Of a stretch of DNA of 64,000 nt, positions 11,792 through 24,684 are shown in pieces. The DNA is taken from positions 1 to 64,000 of the forward strand of contig CACGSX010000003.1 of assembly GCA_902575835.1 (NCBI GenBank), read 5' to 3'. The stretch comes from an uncultured Pelagibacteraceae bacterium (lineage in GTDB: Bacteria > Pseudomonadota > Alphaproteobacteria > Pelagibacterales > Pelagibacteraceae). A program made the translations under genes and the position numbers. The notes beneath the pieces were generated by a model. It was not told where the DNA came from. It made no database searches and saw only the letters and a list, made by a program, of their open reading frames with translations. Each line of letters begins with the position of its first letter. The stretch's first letter is position 1.

Positions 11792-14689
11792 TTATTCAAA
11801 TACTTTATTTATAATTTCTTGTTGTTCAGAATTATGTCTTCTTGCATAACCTGTAGCAGGTGTAGCATCTGGACTTCTTCCAATGTAAGAAATTGCATTA
11901 TTTTTAGCCTTAATAGTCTCTAATGTCCATTGTATATAATCTCTAACAGCAAACCAAGCACCCATATTTTTGGGCTCCTCTTGGCACCAATAAAATTTTG
12001 AATTTTTTGCAAATGGTTTTAGCTCTTTAACCAAACTTTTTGCAGGGAAAGGATATAGTTGTTCAATTCTATACAAAATCACATCATTGATTTTTAGTTT
12101 CTCTCTTGCCGCGAGAAGATCAAAATAAATTTTTCCAGAGCATAATATTACTTTTCTAATTTTTTTATCTTCTTTTAACTTAATAAAACCTTTTTGCTTA
12201 GTATCTCTAGCATGATCCCATAGCACTCTATGAAAAGAATTTTTTTTACTAAAATCTTCTAAATTTGATACACAATATTTATTTCTTAAAAGTGACTTAG
12301 GTGTCATTATAATTAAAGGTTTTCTAAAATCACGGTGCATCTGTCTTCTTAAAGCATGAAAATAATTTGCAGGTGTAGTACAATTCATAACTTGTAAATT
12401 ATCATTTGCACATAATTGTAAAAATCTCTCTAATCTCGCAGAAGAATGCTCTGGACCTTGTCCTTCATAACCATGGGGTAATAACATAACCAGTCCTGAT
12501 GCTCTTTTCCACTTTCTTTCACCAGATGATATAAATTGATCAATAATTACTTGTGCACCATTTGCAAAATCTCCAAATTGAGCTTCCCAAATTGTCAATG
12601 TATTTGGTTCTACTAAACTGTATCCATATTCAAATCCTAAAACTGCAAGTTCAGATAAAAAACTATCTACAATTTCAAAATTTTTTTGGTTACTAGATAT
12701 ATTGTTTAAAGGTATGTACCTTGAATTATCAATTTGATTTCTTAAAACTGAGTGTCTTTGACTAAAGGTACCTCTACCTGAGTCCTGACCTACTAACCTT
12801 ACTGGATAACCTTCAACTAATAATGAACCAAATGCTAAAGACTCAGCTGTTGCCCAATCAATTCCTGAACCTTCATTAATAGTTTTTTTTCTATTTTCCA
12901 TAATTTTTGTTATGGTTTTGTGAATATTTTTATCAGTCGGAAAAACATGTATTCTGTCAGAAATATTATTTAAAATTTTCAAATCTGATCCAGTTACACC
13001 TCTTTTATCTTTACCTCTTTCAGGTTTATATCTCGACCAAGTTCCCTCAAACCACCTAATTTTAGGTTTATAATCTTTCGCATTTTTAAATTGATCATCT
13101 AATAAATTTTTAAAATCAATAATTTGTTGATCTAAATCTTGTTTCGTAAAAAGTCCTTCATTTACGAGCTTTTCACCATAAATTTTAATTGTAGATGGAT
13201 GAGATCTAATTTTTTTGTACATAAGTGGTTGGGTGAAAGATGGCTCATCTCCCTCATTATGTCCAAATCTTCTGTAACATATTAAATCAATTACAACATC
13301 TCTATTAAATTTTAATCTAAACTCAGTTGCTATTCTAGTTGCGTAAACAACTGCCTCAGGATCATCTCCATTAACATGGATGATTGGTGCATCAACCATT
13401 TTACCTACGTCAGAAGGATAAGGGGAAGATCGCGCAAATCTAGGACTTGTTGTAAATCCAATTTGGTTGTTAACAATAATATGGATTGTCCCTCCAGTGT
13501 TATGACCAGGAAGTCCGGACATCGCAAAACACTCTGCTACTATTCCTTGCCCTGCAAATGCAGCATCACCGTGAATTAATATTGGTATAACTTTATTTCT
13601 TTGTTTGTCTTGGTGAAAAAATTGTTTAGCTCTAGTTTGGCCAAGAACAACAGGATTAACTGCCTCTAAATGTGAAGGATTATCTGTTAAACTAACGTGT
13701 ACAGGATTTCCATCAAATTCTCTATCAGATGAGGCTCCTAAATGGTATTTGACATCTCCAGCACCATCTTCTGAACCATCCATTTCACCAGCAAATTCAT
13801 TAAAAATTCTTTTATAAGACTTTTGTAAAACGTTTGCTAAGACATTTAGTCTTCCTCTATGTGACATTCCTATTTTAACTTCTTTTATTTTGGATTGTCC
13901 TCCGATTTTTATAATTTGCTCAAGAGCAGGTATTAAACTTTCTCCACCATCTAAACCAAATCTTTTAGTACCAACATATTTTGTGTTTAAAAATTTTTCA
14001 AATCCCTCTGCTTGTATTAATTTATTTAAAATTGCTTGCTTTCCATTTTTTGTAAACTTGAGTGCATTCTCGTCTTTTTCAACTCTATCTCTAAACCACA
14101 TTCTCTCAGTTGGATTTGAAATATGCATGTATTCATAACCTATGGGACCACAATAAGTTTTTTTTAAAAACTTCAGTATTTCTCTAATATTTGCACTTTT
14201 TTTATTTATTATTCCGTTTAGAAAAATTTCTTTGTCATAATCTTCTTTTTTAAAACCATAGTACTCAGGATGTAATTCGTCTAAATATTCTGACTTCATC
14301 AATTCTAAAGGATCTAGTTTTGATAATAGATGTCCCCTTAAGCGGTAAGCTCTTATCAAGGCTACGGCACTTATTGAATTTTTATTTGAATTTGCAATTA
14401 CTTGAAAATTAAACTTGCTAGAATTATCTTTGTTTTTTTCATTTTCTTTAGCTGTTTTCTCAACATCTTCTATATTAATTTTTTTTGAGAAAGGTTTCCA
14501 CGACGGTCCATTTATCTCATCGACTAATATCTTCATATCCTCATCTACACCTGAGAAATATTCAATCCAACTTTCAGATAGAGATGGATCTTTATTTATA
14601 AATTTTACATACATTTCCTCAATAAATGCACTATTAGCTTTATTTAGAAATGATGTTTTTTTATATTCCAGATTTTTAGGAGAGCTCAT
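11792..14689 (-). CDS. sucA: 2-Oxoglutarate dehydrogenase E1
   Basis: E1 is the thiamine-diphosphate enzyme that decarboxylates 2-oxoglutarate in the TCA cycle. The 965 residues are typical. Landmarks are IGMSHRGRLNVLANVL, HGDAAFAGQG (ThDP/Mg binding), the GHNEGDEPSFTQP block, QDSGRGTFSQRHSV and LPHGYEGQGPEHSS. The 3' neighbours are sucB and lpdA with 0-1 bp spacing. Upstream sucD is 30 bp away, a gap with AT-rich sequence but no promoter I can call with confidence. Confidence 0.97.
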   Translation of the reverse strand: MSSPKNLEYKKTSFLNKANSAFIEEMYVKFINKDPSLSESWIEYFSGVDEDMKILVDEINGPSWKPFSKKINIEDVEKTAKENEKNKDNSSKFNFQVIANSNKNSISAVALIRAYRLRGHLLSKLDPLELMKSEYLDELHPEYYGFKKEDYDKEIFLNGIINKKSANIREILKFLKKTYCGPIGYEYMHISNPTERMWFRDRVEKDENALKFTKNGKQAILNKLIQAEGFEKFLNTKYVGTKRFGLDGGESLIPALEQIIKIGGQSKIKEVKIGMSHRGRLNVLANVLQKSYKRIFNEFAGEMDGSEDGAGDVKYHLGASSDREFDGNPVHVSLTDNPSHLEAVNPVVLGQTRAKQFFHQDKQRNKVIPILIHGDAAFAGQGIVAECFAMSGLPGHNTGGTIHIIVNNQIGFTTSPRFARSSPYPSDVGKMVDAPIIHVNGDDPEAVVYATRIATEFRLKFNRDVVIDLICYRRFGHNEGDEPSFTQPLMYKKIRSHPSTIKIYGEKLVNEGLFTKQDLDQQIIDFKNLLDDQFKNAKDYKPKIRWFEGTWSRYKPERGKDKRGVTGSDLKILNNISDRIHVFPTDKNIHKTITKIMENRKKTINEGSGIDWATAESLAFGSLLVEGYPVRLVGQDSGRGTFSQRHSVLRNQIDNSRYIPLNNISSNQKNFEIVDSFLSELAVLGFEYGYSLVEPNTLTIWEAQFGDFANGAQVIIDQFISSGERKWKRASGLVMLLPHGYEGQGPEHSSARLERFLQLCANDNLQVMNCTTPANYFHALRRQMHRDFRKPLIIMTPKSLLRNKYCVSNLEDFSKKNSFHRVLWDHARDTKQKGFIKLKEDKKIRKVILCSGKIYFDLLAAREKLKINDVILYRIEQLYPFPAKSLVKELKPFAKNSKFYWCQEEPKNMGAWFAVRDYIQWTLETIKAKNNAISYIGRSPDATPATGYARRHNSEQQEIINKVFE

Positions 14690-14719
14690 TTTATTTTAAT
14701 ATAATACTAAATTTTGTTT

Positions 14720-15595
14720 TCAATTGGACAATTTATTTAACAATGTTTTTCCAATTTCTGAAGGGGATGTGGCAACTTCTATACCACAATCTTCCATTTT
14801 TTTGATCTTATCTTTGGCCCCGCCTTTGCCACCTGATATTATGGCGCCTGCATGTCCCATTCTTCTACCCGGTGGTGCTGTAACACCTGCAATAAAACCA
14901 ACCATGGGTTTTTTTATTTCATGATTTTTTACAAATTCAGCTGCTTCTTCTTCAGCTGATCCTCCTATTTCACCAATCATTAAAATTGATTTAGTTTCCT
15001 CATCCTTTAAAAATAAATCTAAACAATCAATGAAGTTCGTACCATTTATTGGATCACCACCTATACCTATACATGTTGATTGTCCCAAATCATTCTCTGT
15101 AGTTTGTGCGACAGCCTCATAGGTCAAAGTTCCAGATCTTGATACAATACCAACAGAACCCTTTTTATGTATATTTCCTGGCATTATTCCGATCTTGCAT
15201 TCATCAGGCGTAATTATCCCTGGACAATTGGGACCGATTAATCTTGATTTTGAATTAAGTAACTTTTTTTTGACCTTAATCATATCAAGAACTGGTATAC
15301 CCTCAGTGATACAAACGATTAATTCTAAGTTAGCTTCAATGGCCTCTATGATTGCTGCGGATGCAAATTTCGCAGGAACATAAATCATAGTTGCGTTGGC
15401 ACCAGTTTCATCGACTGCTTCCTTTACTGTATTAAATACTGGTCTATCTAGATGAGTTTGACCACCTTTTTTTGGTGTAACTCCTCCGACTAAATTTGTT
15501 CCATATTTAATTGCTTGCTCTGAATGAAAAGTTCCGTGACTACCCGTAAAACCTTGGCAAATTAACTTTGTGTTTTTATTAACTAAAATTGACAT
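14720..15595 (-). CDS. sucD: Succinyl-CoA synthetase alpha subunit
   Basis: SucD binds CoA and carries the phosphohistidine of succinate-CoA ligase. It has a Rossmann start with [17 protein letters not shown] and a GPNCPGII motif. The phosphorylated His is His248 in [16 protein letters not shown]. The length is 291 residues, as expected. It begins immediately after the sucC stop. Confidence 0.96.
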   Translation of the reverse strand: MSILVNKNTKLICQGFTGSHGTFHSEQAIKYGTNLVGGVTPKKGGQTHLDRPVFNTVKEAVDETGANATMIYVPAKFASAAIIEAIEANLELIVCITEGIPVLDMIKVKKKLLNSKSRLIGPNCPGIITPDECKIGIMPGNIHKKGSVGIVSRSGTLTYEAVAQTTENDLGQSTCIGIGGDPINGTNFIDCLDLFLKDEETKSILMIGEIGGSAEEEAAEFVKNHEIKKPMVGFIAGVTAPPGRRMGHAGAIISGGKGGAKDKIKKMEDCGIEVATSPSEIGKTLLNKLSN

Positions 15596-16756
15596 TTATT
15601 TAATAGCCTCTACAATTTTTTTAGCAGCATCTGATAAATCAGAAGCAGAAATTAACTCAAGACCTGAATTATCAAGTATTTTTTTTCCCTCTTCAAAATT
15701 TGTTCCAGCCAATCTTACAACTAAAGGAACATTCATTTTTATTTCTTTTGCTGCATCCACAACACCTTGGGCAAGAACATCACATCTCATTATTCCACCA
15801 AAAATATTAATTAATATTCCTTTAACATTTTTATCTGATAAAATTATTTTAAAAGCAGCTGCCACTTTTTCTTTAGAAGCCCCACCACCAACATCTAAAA
15901 AATTTGCTGGTTCCTTTCCATATAATTTAATTATGTCCATAGTTGCCATTGCAAGCCCAGCTCCATTAACCATGCATCCAATTGTTCCATCAAGTTTAAT
16001 ATATGCTAAATCATGCTTGCTAGCTTCTATCTCTGTTTCTTCTTCTTCATTGAGGTCTCTCAACTCAATTAGCTCTGGATGTCTGAATAAAGCATTTCCA
16101 TCAAAATTCATTTTTGCATCTAAACAAATCAACTCTTTTTCTTTTGTTAAAATTAAAGGATTAATTTCGATTAAATTAGCATCGGTTTCTATAAATAATT
16201 TGTATATGGACTTGATTAGACTAATTCCTTGTTCTTTTGTTTCTTCATCTAGATTAAAAATACTTATTATTTTATTACAATTTTCATCAGATATTTCGTT
16301 ATCTAAATCTACTTTTGTTGTTAAAATTTTCTCAGGAGATTTGATTGCGACTTCTTCTATATCCATACCCCCTTGATCACTTGAGATAAAAGCTATCTTT
16401 GAGCTCGCACGATCTACAACACAAGACAAATAAAATTCTTTATCAATGTTAGATGAAACTTCGACATATAATCTTTTAACAATTCTTCCGCTAGGTCCTG
16501 TCTGATGAGTGATTAATTTTTTTCCAAGCAAGGATTTTGCCTCTGTTTCAAGACTTTTTAAATCATTTACTATTTTAACTCCACCAGCTTTACCTCTGCC
16601 TCCAGCATGAATTTGCGCTTTCAATACATATTTATCAGTTTTAAGGTTTTTAGCTTTTTCTAATAATTCATTTACATCTAGAGCATAAACTCCATCCGGA
16701 ACTTTAGCTCCATATTTTCTAAGTATATTCTTTGCTTGGTGTTCGTGAATATTCAT
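15596..16756 (-). CDS. sucC: Succinyl-CoA synthetase beta subunit
   Basis: SucC supplies the ATP-grasp nucleotide and succinate sites of succinate-CoA ligase. Landmarks are N-terminal [30 protein letters not shown] near residues 46-59, EINPLILT near 198, and [14 protein letters not shown] with [10 protein letters not shown] toward the C-terminus. The 386-residue length is typical. It lies 3 bp after mdh and is followed directly by sucD. The open frame on the opposite strand here is only a shadow of this gene. Confidence 0.96.
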   Translation of the reverse strand: MNIHEHQAKNILRKYGAKVPDGVYALDVNELLEKAKNLKTDKYVLKAQIHAGGRGKAGGVKIVNDLKSLETEAKSLLGKKLITHQTGPSGRIVKRLYVEVSSNIDKEFYLSCVVDRASSKIAFISSDQGGMDIEEVAIKSPEKILTTKVDLDNEISDENCNKIISIFNLDEETKEQGISLIKSIYKLFIETDANLIEINPLILTKEKELICLDAKMNFDGNALFRHPELIELRDLNEEEETEIEASKHDLAYIKLDGTIGCMVNGAGLAMATMDIIKLYGKEPANFLDVGGGASKEKVAAAFKIILSDKNVKGILINIFGGIMRCDVLAQGVVDAAKEIKMNVPLVVRLAGTNFEEGKKILDNSGLELISASDLSDAAKKIVEAIK

Positions 16757-16759
16757 TAA

Positions 16760-19220
<2,461 letters not shown>

Positions 19221-19240
19221 GGATGTATTTAAATAAGTAA

Positions 19241-20014
19241 TTATGTGGTTGCAAGCATTTTCTTTATCTCAGCAATAGCTTTTGCTGGATTTAATCCTTT
19301 TGGACATGCGTTAGTGCAGTTCAAAATCGTATGGCATCTATAAAGCTTAAGTTCATCTGCAACCTTTTGAAGTCTTTCCTTTCTATCTTCGTCTCTGCTA
19401 TCCATTATCCATCTATAAGCTTGTAATAAAACTGCAGGACCTAAATACTTATCACCATTCCACCAGTAACTAGGACATGAAGTAGAACAACAAGCACACA
19501 TTATACATTCATAAGCTCCATCAAGTTTAGCTCTATCTTTTGGAGATTGATGAATTTCTGTTGTTTCACTTTTTGAATTATTTTTTAACCAAGGTTCAAT
19601 GGATTGGTATTGTTTATATAATCCACTTAAGTCTCCTATTAAATCTTTTTTTACTTTTAAGTGAGGCAAAGGGTATATATCTATATCTCCCTTAATTTCT
19701 GCATGTGGCTTAGTACATGCAAGACCATTTTTTCCACCCATATTCATTGCACAAGAACCACAAACTCCATGCGCACAAGATCTTCTATATGCAAGTGTTG
19801 GATCAATTTCGTTTTTAATTTTATTTAGTATGTCTAAAACTTTAGATGGACAATTATCCATATCTACTTCATATGTGTCTATTCTTGGGTTCTCTCCAGT
19901 GGTTGGATCCCATCTATAAACATTTACTTTTCTAATATTCGTTGAACCGGTTTTGTCTTTAAAATATTTACCTTTATTAACTTTTGAGTTTTGTGGTAAA
20001 TTTAATTGAACCAT
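19241..20014 (-). CDS. sdhB: Succinate dehydrogenase iron-sulfur subunit
   Basis: SdhB passes electrons from FAD to quinone through three Fe-S clusters. The [2Fe-2S] ligands are in [12 protein letters not shown] plus a later Cys. The [4Fe-4S] motif is [12 protein letters not shown] and the [3Fe-4S] motif is [14 protein letters not shown]. The length of 257 is normal. The start overlaps the sdhA stop by 1 bp. Confidence 0.97.
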   Translation of the reverse strand: MVQLNLPQNSKVNKGKYFKDKTGSTNIRKVNVYRWDPTTGENPRIDTYEVDMDNCPSKVLDILNKIKNEIDPTLAYRRSCAHGVCGSCAMNMGGKNGLACTKPHAEIKGDIDIYPLPHLKVKKDLIGDLSGLYKQYQSIEPWLKNNSKSETTEIHQSPKDRAKLDGAYECIMCACCSTSCPSYWWNGDKYLGPAVLLQAYRWIMDSRDEDRKERLQKVADELKLYRCHTILNCTNACPKGLNPAKAIAEIKKMLATT

Positions 20015-21789
20015 TAATACACTCTTTCTTGTGGAGGAAAATATTGGACTTCATTTGTTAATGTTGAAGTATGTACATCTCTGTATTCAATTTTAGTATT
20101 TTTTCCGTCACACCAAGATAAAGTATGTTTCATAAATTTTTCATCATTTCTTTTCGGATAATCTTCACGAGCATGTGCTCCTCTGCTTTCTTTTCTGTGA
20201 TATGCAGAATCTACAGTTGTTATCGCTTGTCTAATTAAATTATCAAATTCTAAAGTCTCAACTAAATCAGTATTGAATACCAAAGATTTATCTTTAACAG
20301 AAATCGATTCCATGCCGTCATATGTTTTTCTGATCTCATCTACACCCTCTTTAAGATTCTTTTCAGTTCTAAATACAGCACATTTAGACTGCATTGTTTT
20401 TTGCATCGCCAGTCTAAGTTCAGCAGTTCCATTATCTCCCTCTGCATACCTTAGTTTATCAAATCTATTTAGACATTTTTCAGTTTCGCTTTCACTAACT
20501 TCTTCGTGAGGCGTTCCAGGTTTTACCAATTCCGCTGCTCTCTTTGCTGCAGCTCTTCCAAAAACAACCAAGTCAATAAGTGAATTTGAACCTAATCTAT
20601 TTGCTCCATGCACAGATACGCACGCGGCCTCACCAATCGCCATCAAACCTGGGACTGTTTTTTGAGATCCGTTTACTGTTAAAACTTCAGCTTTATAATT
20701 TGTCGGTATACCACCCATATTATAATGAACTGTTGGAACAACTGGTATTGGTTCTTTGGTTACATCTACATTTGCAAATAATCTTGCTGCCTCAGTAATG
20801 CCTGGCAATCTATCTTCAATAACTTTTTTATCTAAATGACTTAAATATAAATGAACATGGTCTTGATCTTTACCAACACCTCTTCCCTCATTGATTTCAA
20901 TAGACATTGATCTGCTAACTACGTCTCTTGATGCAAGATCTTTAGCGTTGGGAGCATATCTCTCCATAAATCTTTCACCTTTAGAGTTTACCAAATATCC
21001 ACCTTCACCTCTTACACCTTCAGAAATAAGTGTTCCGTGTCCATATATTCCTGTTGGGTGAAATTGTACAAACTCCATATCTTGAAGAGGTAATCCAGCT
21101 CTTAATACCATTGCATTACCATCACCAGTACAAGTATGTGCAGATGTTGCTGAGTAATACACCTTCCCATATCCCCCTGTGGCTATAATTGTTATGTGAG
21201 ATCTAAAACGATGAATTGTTCCATCATTTAAATTCCAAGCAATTAAACCTTTGCATTGTCCATCTTTCATAATTAAGTCTAATGCAAAATATTCAATAAA
21301 AAATTCTGTATTATGTTTTAGTGCTTGACCATATAATGTATGGAGAATTGCATGACCAGTTCTGTCTGCCGCTGCACAAGTTCTTTGTACTATTCCATTT
21401 CCATAATTTTTTGTCATTCCTCCAAATGGTCTTTGATAGATTTTTCCATCTTCTGTTCTACTAAAAGGAACCCCATACTTTTCCAATTCTAAAACCGCTT
21501 TCGGAGCTTCCTTACACAAATATTCAATACTATCTTGATCGCCTAACCAATCCGCTCCTTTTACAGTATCGTACATGTGCCAACGCCAATCATCTTCACC
21601 CATGTTTCCAAGGGCTGCTGAAATTCCACCTTGCGCAGCTGATGTGTGACTTCTAGTTGGAAAGACCTTAGAAATGCATGCAGTTTTTAATCCAGCTTCA
21701 CTTAAGCCAACCGCAGCTCTTAGGCCAGAGCCTCCAGCTCCAAGGACAACGACATCGTATTCATGATCTATAATATTATAAGATTTCAT
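20014..21789 (-). CDS. sdhA: Succinate dehydrogenase flavoprotein subunit
   Basis: SdhA oxidises succinate at a covalently bound FAD. The FAD motif [13 protein letters not shown] is near residues 15-27 and the flavinylated His is in [11 protein letters not shown]. The substrate-site segments HPTGIYGHG and GGIPTNY are intact, as is [11 protein letters not shown]. It is 591 residues, normal for the mitochondrial/alphaproteobacterial type. It overlaps sdhD by 4 bp and sdhB by 1 bp. Confidence 0.97.
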   Translation of the reverse strand: MKSYNIIDHEYDVVVLGAGGSGLRAAVGLSEAGLKTACISKVFPTRSHTSAAQGGISAALGNMGEDDWRWHMYDTVKGADWLGDQDSIEYLCKEAPKAVLELEKYGVPFSRTEDGKIYQRPFGGMTKNYGNGIVQRTCAAADRTGHAILHTLYGQALKHNTEFFIEYFALDLIMKDGQCKGLIAWNLNDGTIHRFRSHITIIATGGYGKVYYSATSAHTCTGDGNAMVLRAGLPLQDMEFVQFHPTGIYGHGTLISEGVRGEGGYLVNSKGERFMERYAPNAKDLASRDVVSRSMSIEINEGRGVGKDQDHVHLYLSHLDKKVIEDRLPGITEAARLFANVDVTKEPIPVVPTVHYNMGGIPTNYKAEVLTVNGSQKTVPGLMAIGEAACVSVHGANRLGSNSLIDLVVFGRAAAKRAAELVKPGTPHEEVSESETEKCLNRFDKLRYAEGDNGTAELRLAMQKTMQSKCAVFRTEKNLKEGVDEIRKTYDGMESISVKDKSLVFNTDLVETLEFDNLIRQAITTVDSAYHRKESRGAHAREDYPKRNDEKFMKHTLSWCDGKNTKIEYRDVHTSTLTNEVQYFPPQERVY

Positions 21790-22115
21790 ATAGTTAGTTT
21801 AAATACCGCAAATATTGTAATTAAAGGAATTGTTATAGCAAAAAAATTTAAAGCTTTGTTTGCGGCATTTTTGATTTTTTCGTCTTTAATATAGTCTTCA
21901 AAAACCTCACTGATGCTTAATGCTGAGAAAAAGTAAGCAAAAATAAGAAAAAGACTAAATATAAACTTTGAAGGTTGAGAAGTTAGAAAAATCAATATCT
22001 CTAAGTAACTTTTGTCATAAATACTTACCAGATTTAAAGCAAACCATAGCATCAAAGGTACCAATATGAGAGAACTCACTTTTAGAAACACCCATTTTTT
22101 TGTTACTGCTCTCAT
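21786..22115 (-). CDS. sdhD: Succinate dehydrogenase membrane anchor SdhD, no histidine
   Basis: SdhD is one of two membrane anchors that form the quinone site and normally one side of the heme b pocket. The 109-residue protein has three hydrophobic segments (about 10-32, 51-72, 86-107). The quinone-site pair Asp74-Tyr75 (EDYIKDE) corresponds to E. coli Asp82-Tyr83. The position expected for the axial heme His (E. coli His71) is Phe63, and the whole protein contains no His at all. Identity rests on position between sdhC and sdhA plus the EDY motif. Confidence 0.85.
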   Translation of the reverse strand: MRAVTKKWVFLKVSSLILVPLMLWFALNLVSIYDKSYLEILIFLTSQPSKFIFSLFLIFAYFFSALSISEVFEDYIKDEKIKNAANKALNFFAITIPLITIFAVFKLTI

Positions 22116-22495
22116 TACAATAAATTTCTTCCTATTAAATAAATTGAAACGGTTAAAACAAAAGATCCAAAGATTACAACTAAGCCAGTGATTTTTGTAG
22201 TTTTTAATTCAAATCCATAACCAAAATCCATAATTAAATGTCTTATCTCACTTAAAATTTGAAAACTAAAAGACCATGTAATACCCAATATAAAAAATTT
22301 TCCAATAATAGATTGGAGGAAAAACTTTATAAATTCATGACTTCCTTCACTAAATGAAAAAAATATAAAAAAAATACAAATTAAAGTAATTGCTAATATA
22401 TTTATTATTCCAGTAATTCTATGAGATATTGAAACTAAAGATGAAACATGCCATCTATAAATTTGAATGTGAGGAGATAAAGGATTATTTTTCAT
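22115..22495 (-). CDS. sdhC: Succinate dehydrogenase cytochrome b subunit SdhC
   Basis: SdhC anchors complex II and helps bind quinone and heme b. N-terminal SPHIQIYRW and SISHRITG (Ser22, Arg26) match the quinone-site signature of the family, and EIRHLIMDFG holds the expected heme ligand His86. Three membrane segments fit in 126 residues. Its start overlaps the asd stop by 11 bp on the same strand, so asd-sdhCDAB may be one transcript. Confidence 0.93.
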   Translation of the reverse strand: MKNNPLSPHIQIYRWHVSSLVSISHRITGIINILAITLICIFFIFFSFSEGSHEFIKFFLQSIIGKFFILGITWSFSFQILSEIRHLIMDFGYGFELKTTKITGLVVIFGSFVLTVSIYLIGRNLL

Positions 22496-23495
22496 TTTGA
22501 TTTGCTTTCATTATTGTTTCTGCAATTTCAACAGAATTCAATGCGGCTCCTCTTAATAAGTTATCTGAAACGATCCACAAATTAATTGAGTTCTCTTTTG
22601 TCTTATCATCTCTAATTCTCGAGATAAATGTTTCATCACTACCAGTTGCTTCTATTGGTGTGCTATATCCTCCATTTTCTCTTTTATCTATAACTCTACA
22701 ACCATCAGCATTATTTAATGCTTCTCTGATTTGATCAAGAGAGTAAGGATTTTCAAACTCTATATTTACTGACTCTGAATGTGATACTAGAACAGGAATT
22801 CTAACGCACGTAGCTGTTAACTCTATATTATTATCCAGTATTTTTTTTGTTTCATTAGTCATTTTCAATTCTTCTTTTGTGTATCCATCATCCGAAAAAA
22901 CATCAATGTGAGGAATTATATTGAAAGCTATTTGTTTAGTAAAATTTTTAGATTGAACAGAATTTCCATCAAGGTAAGATTTAGTTTGTTCAATCAATTC
23001 ATCCATAGGTGCTTTGCCGCCTCCAGAAACAGATTGATAGGTAGAAACTATCACTCTTTTTATTTTATATAAATCATGTAATGGTTTAAGAGCTAATACT
23101 AACTGAGCTGTTGAGCAGTTAGGATTTGCCACAATATTTTTTTTCATTTCATTAATTTTTTCTGCATTCACTTGAGGCACAATAAGTGGAACATCGGGGT
23201 CCATTCTAAAAAAACTGGAATTATCAATTACAGTTGTTAATTTTGCTGCACTTTCTGCATATTGTTCCGCAATTTTACCACCTGCTGCAAAAAAAGTTAT
23301 ATTCGCATTTGAAAAATCATATTTTTCAAGATCATGGACTTCGTAATCTTTGCCTTTAAAACTTATTTTTTTTCCAGCACTATTAGAAGAGGCAACTAAA
23401 AAAAGGTTATCAAATTTAATATCTTTTTTTTCTATAACTTCTAGTGTCTTTCTTCCAACATTACCGGTTGCACCGATGATAGCTATATTAGTCAT
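22485..23495 (-). CDS. asd: Aspartate-semialdehyde dehydrogenase
   Basis: Asd reduces aspartyl phosphate to aspartate semialdehyde for Lys, Met, Thr and diaminopimelate synthesis. The NADP motif IGATGNVGRKTLEV lies at residues 7-20 and the catalytic Cys127 is in NPNCSTAQL. The substrate-binding block QSVSGGGKAPMDEL is intact. The length of 336 is normal. It lies 14 bp after dmdA and overlaps sdhC. Confidence 0.95.
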   Translation of the reverse strand: MTNIAIIGATGNVGRKTLEVIEKKDIKFDNLFLVASSNSAGKKISFKGKDYEVHDLEKYDFSNANITFFAAGGKIAEQYAESAAKLTTVIDNSSFFRMDPDVPLIVPQVNAEKINEMKKNIVANPNCSTAQLVLALKPLHDLYKIKRVIVSTYQSVSGGGKAPMDELIEQTKSYLDGNSVQSKNFTKQIAFNIIPHIDVFSDDGYTKEELKMTNETKKILDNNIELTATCVRIPVLVSHSESVNIEFENPYSLDQIREALNNADGCRVIDKRENGGYSTPIEATGSDETFISRIRDDKTKENSINLWIVSDNLLRGAALNSVEIAETIMKANQNEK

Positions 23496-23509
23496 TTTAA
23501 AGATTTATA

Positions 23510-24619
23510 CTAAATGAAAGGTAAATCGCAAACTGTTCCGTTAAAACTATTACCATTTATATCAATTTTGAATGTTTGCTTTGCTTCAAAATATGGTTTT
23601 TTTATCATAGCTATACCAATTACCTGTTTAAAAGTTGGATTGTAACAACCTGATCTTAGTTCTCCGATTATATTATTTTTTTCGTCTGTTAAATTCATTG
23701 AACCAGTTACGCTTATTTTATCAGTATCAATTTTAACACCCATTAGTTTTCTTTTAATTCCTTCAGACTTTATTTTTTTTAATTTCTCTTTTCCTAAAAA
23801 TTCAACATCACTATCAATATTAATATATTTATCAAAGCCACATTCGTATGGGTTGTCTCCATTGTCCATATCGTTTCCTTGAGAAAGTAATCCACTTTCG
23901 ATACGTTCAATTAAATTAGGACATCCTGCTCTAATATTAAACTCATCTCCAATTTCAAATAGATGATCGTATAGTTTTAAACCTGAAGCATTATTATCTA
24001 CATAAATTTCATATCCACCTTGTTTAGACCATCCTGATTGAGCAATTAAATGTTTGGCTCCAGCAAAATCAAAATAATCAAAACCAAAAAATTTTAATTT
24101 TGTTATCTTTTCTCCAAAAACTTTTTCCATCAATTTAAAAGATTTAGGCCCTTGCACAGCCATAATGTCAACTTCAGGCTCTATAATATTTACATCAAAT
24201 TTATTTCCAATTGCCAATCCTTTTGCAAATAAGATTACATCCGTATCTGCAATAGAAACCCACCATTTATTCTCATTAAATCTTAGAACAACTGGATCAT
24301 TAATTAATCCAGCATTATCATCTATGATTGGACAATAATAACATCTTCCATCTTTTGATTTCGAAAGATCTCTACAAGTCATAAGTTGAACCAATTTTGC
24401 AGCATCTTTTCCGGTAATCTCTACTTGTCTTTCAGCAGCCACATCCCAAACTTGAACATGCTCTTTTAAATGATGATATGAGTCTTCTAAAGAACCAAAT
24501 GCAGCAGGAAGCAACATATGATTGTATATTGTGTAAGCTGTAACACCTTGTTTTTCAATTCTTGATGTATAAGGCGTACCTCTAAGTCTTCTTGATTTTG
24601 CAATAGAAAAGTTTTTCAT
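23510..24619 (-). CDS. dmdA: Dimethylsulfoniopropionate (DMSP) demethylase
   Basis: DmdA moves a methyl group from DMSP to tetrahydrofolate, giving 3-methylmercaptopropionate and 5-methyl-THF in the cytoplasm. The protein belongs to the glycine-cleavage T-protein (GcvT) fold. It has 369 residues, which I recall as the Pelagibacter DmdA length, and carries the N-terminal [18 protein letters not shown] and [12 protein letters not shown] segments that separate DmdA from true GcvT. The neighbouring dmdB and dmdC strongly support the call. A 65-bp gap to dmdB contains no recognisable riboswitch, and no clear Shine-Dalgarno precedes the start. GcvT proper is the alternative, but no gcvH or gcvP is nearby. 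Confidence 0.93.
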   Translation of the reverse strand: MKNFSIAKSRRLRGTPYTSRIEKQGVTAYTIYNHMLLPAAFGSLEDSYHHLKEHVQVWDVAAERQVEITGKDAAKLVQLMTCRDLSKSKDGRCYYCPIIDDNAGLINDPVVLRFNENKWWVSIADTDVILFAKGLAIGNKFDVNIIEPEVDIMAVQGPKSFKLMEKVFGEKITKLKFFGFDYFDFAGAKHLIAQSGWSKQGGYEIYVDNNASGLKLYDHLFEIGDEFNIRAGCPNLIERIESGLLSQGNDMDNGDNPYECGFDKYINIDSDVEFLGKEKLKKIKSEGIKRKLMGVKIDTDKISVTGSMNLTDEKNNIIGELRSGCYNPTFKQVIGIAMIKKPYFEAKQTFKIDINGNSFNGTVCDLPFI

Positions 24620-24684
24620 TTTTTAGCTTAGTGTCATCTTTTTATCTATTTGTAAAGAAAGTAAGTTGTATATTTGAAAGAAAT

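Noticed and set aside
15570-16376. 268-residue open frame on the plus strand
   Set aside because: It is antisense to the sucC coding frame; its Ser/Ile/Pro-rich product has no family features.
24620-24684. Riboswitch upstream of dmdA
   Set aside because: The 65-bp gap is AT-rich with no paired elements or known SAM or glycine riboswitch core.
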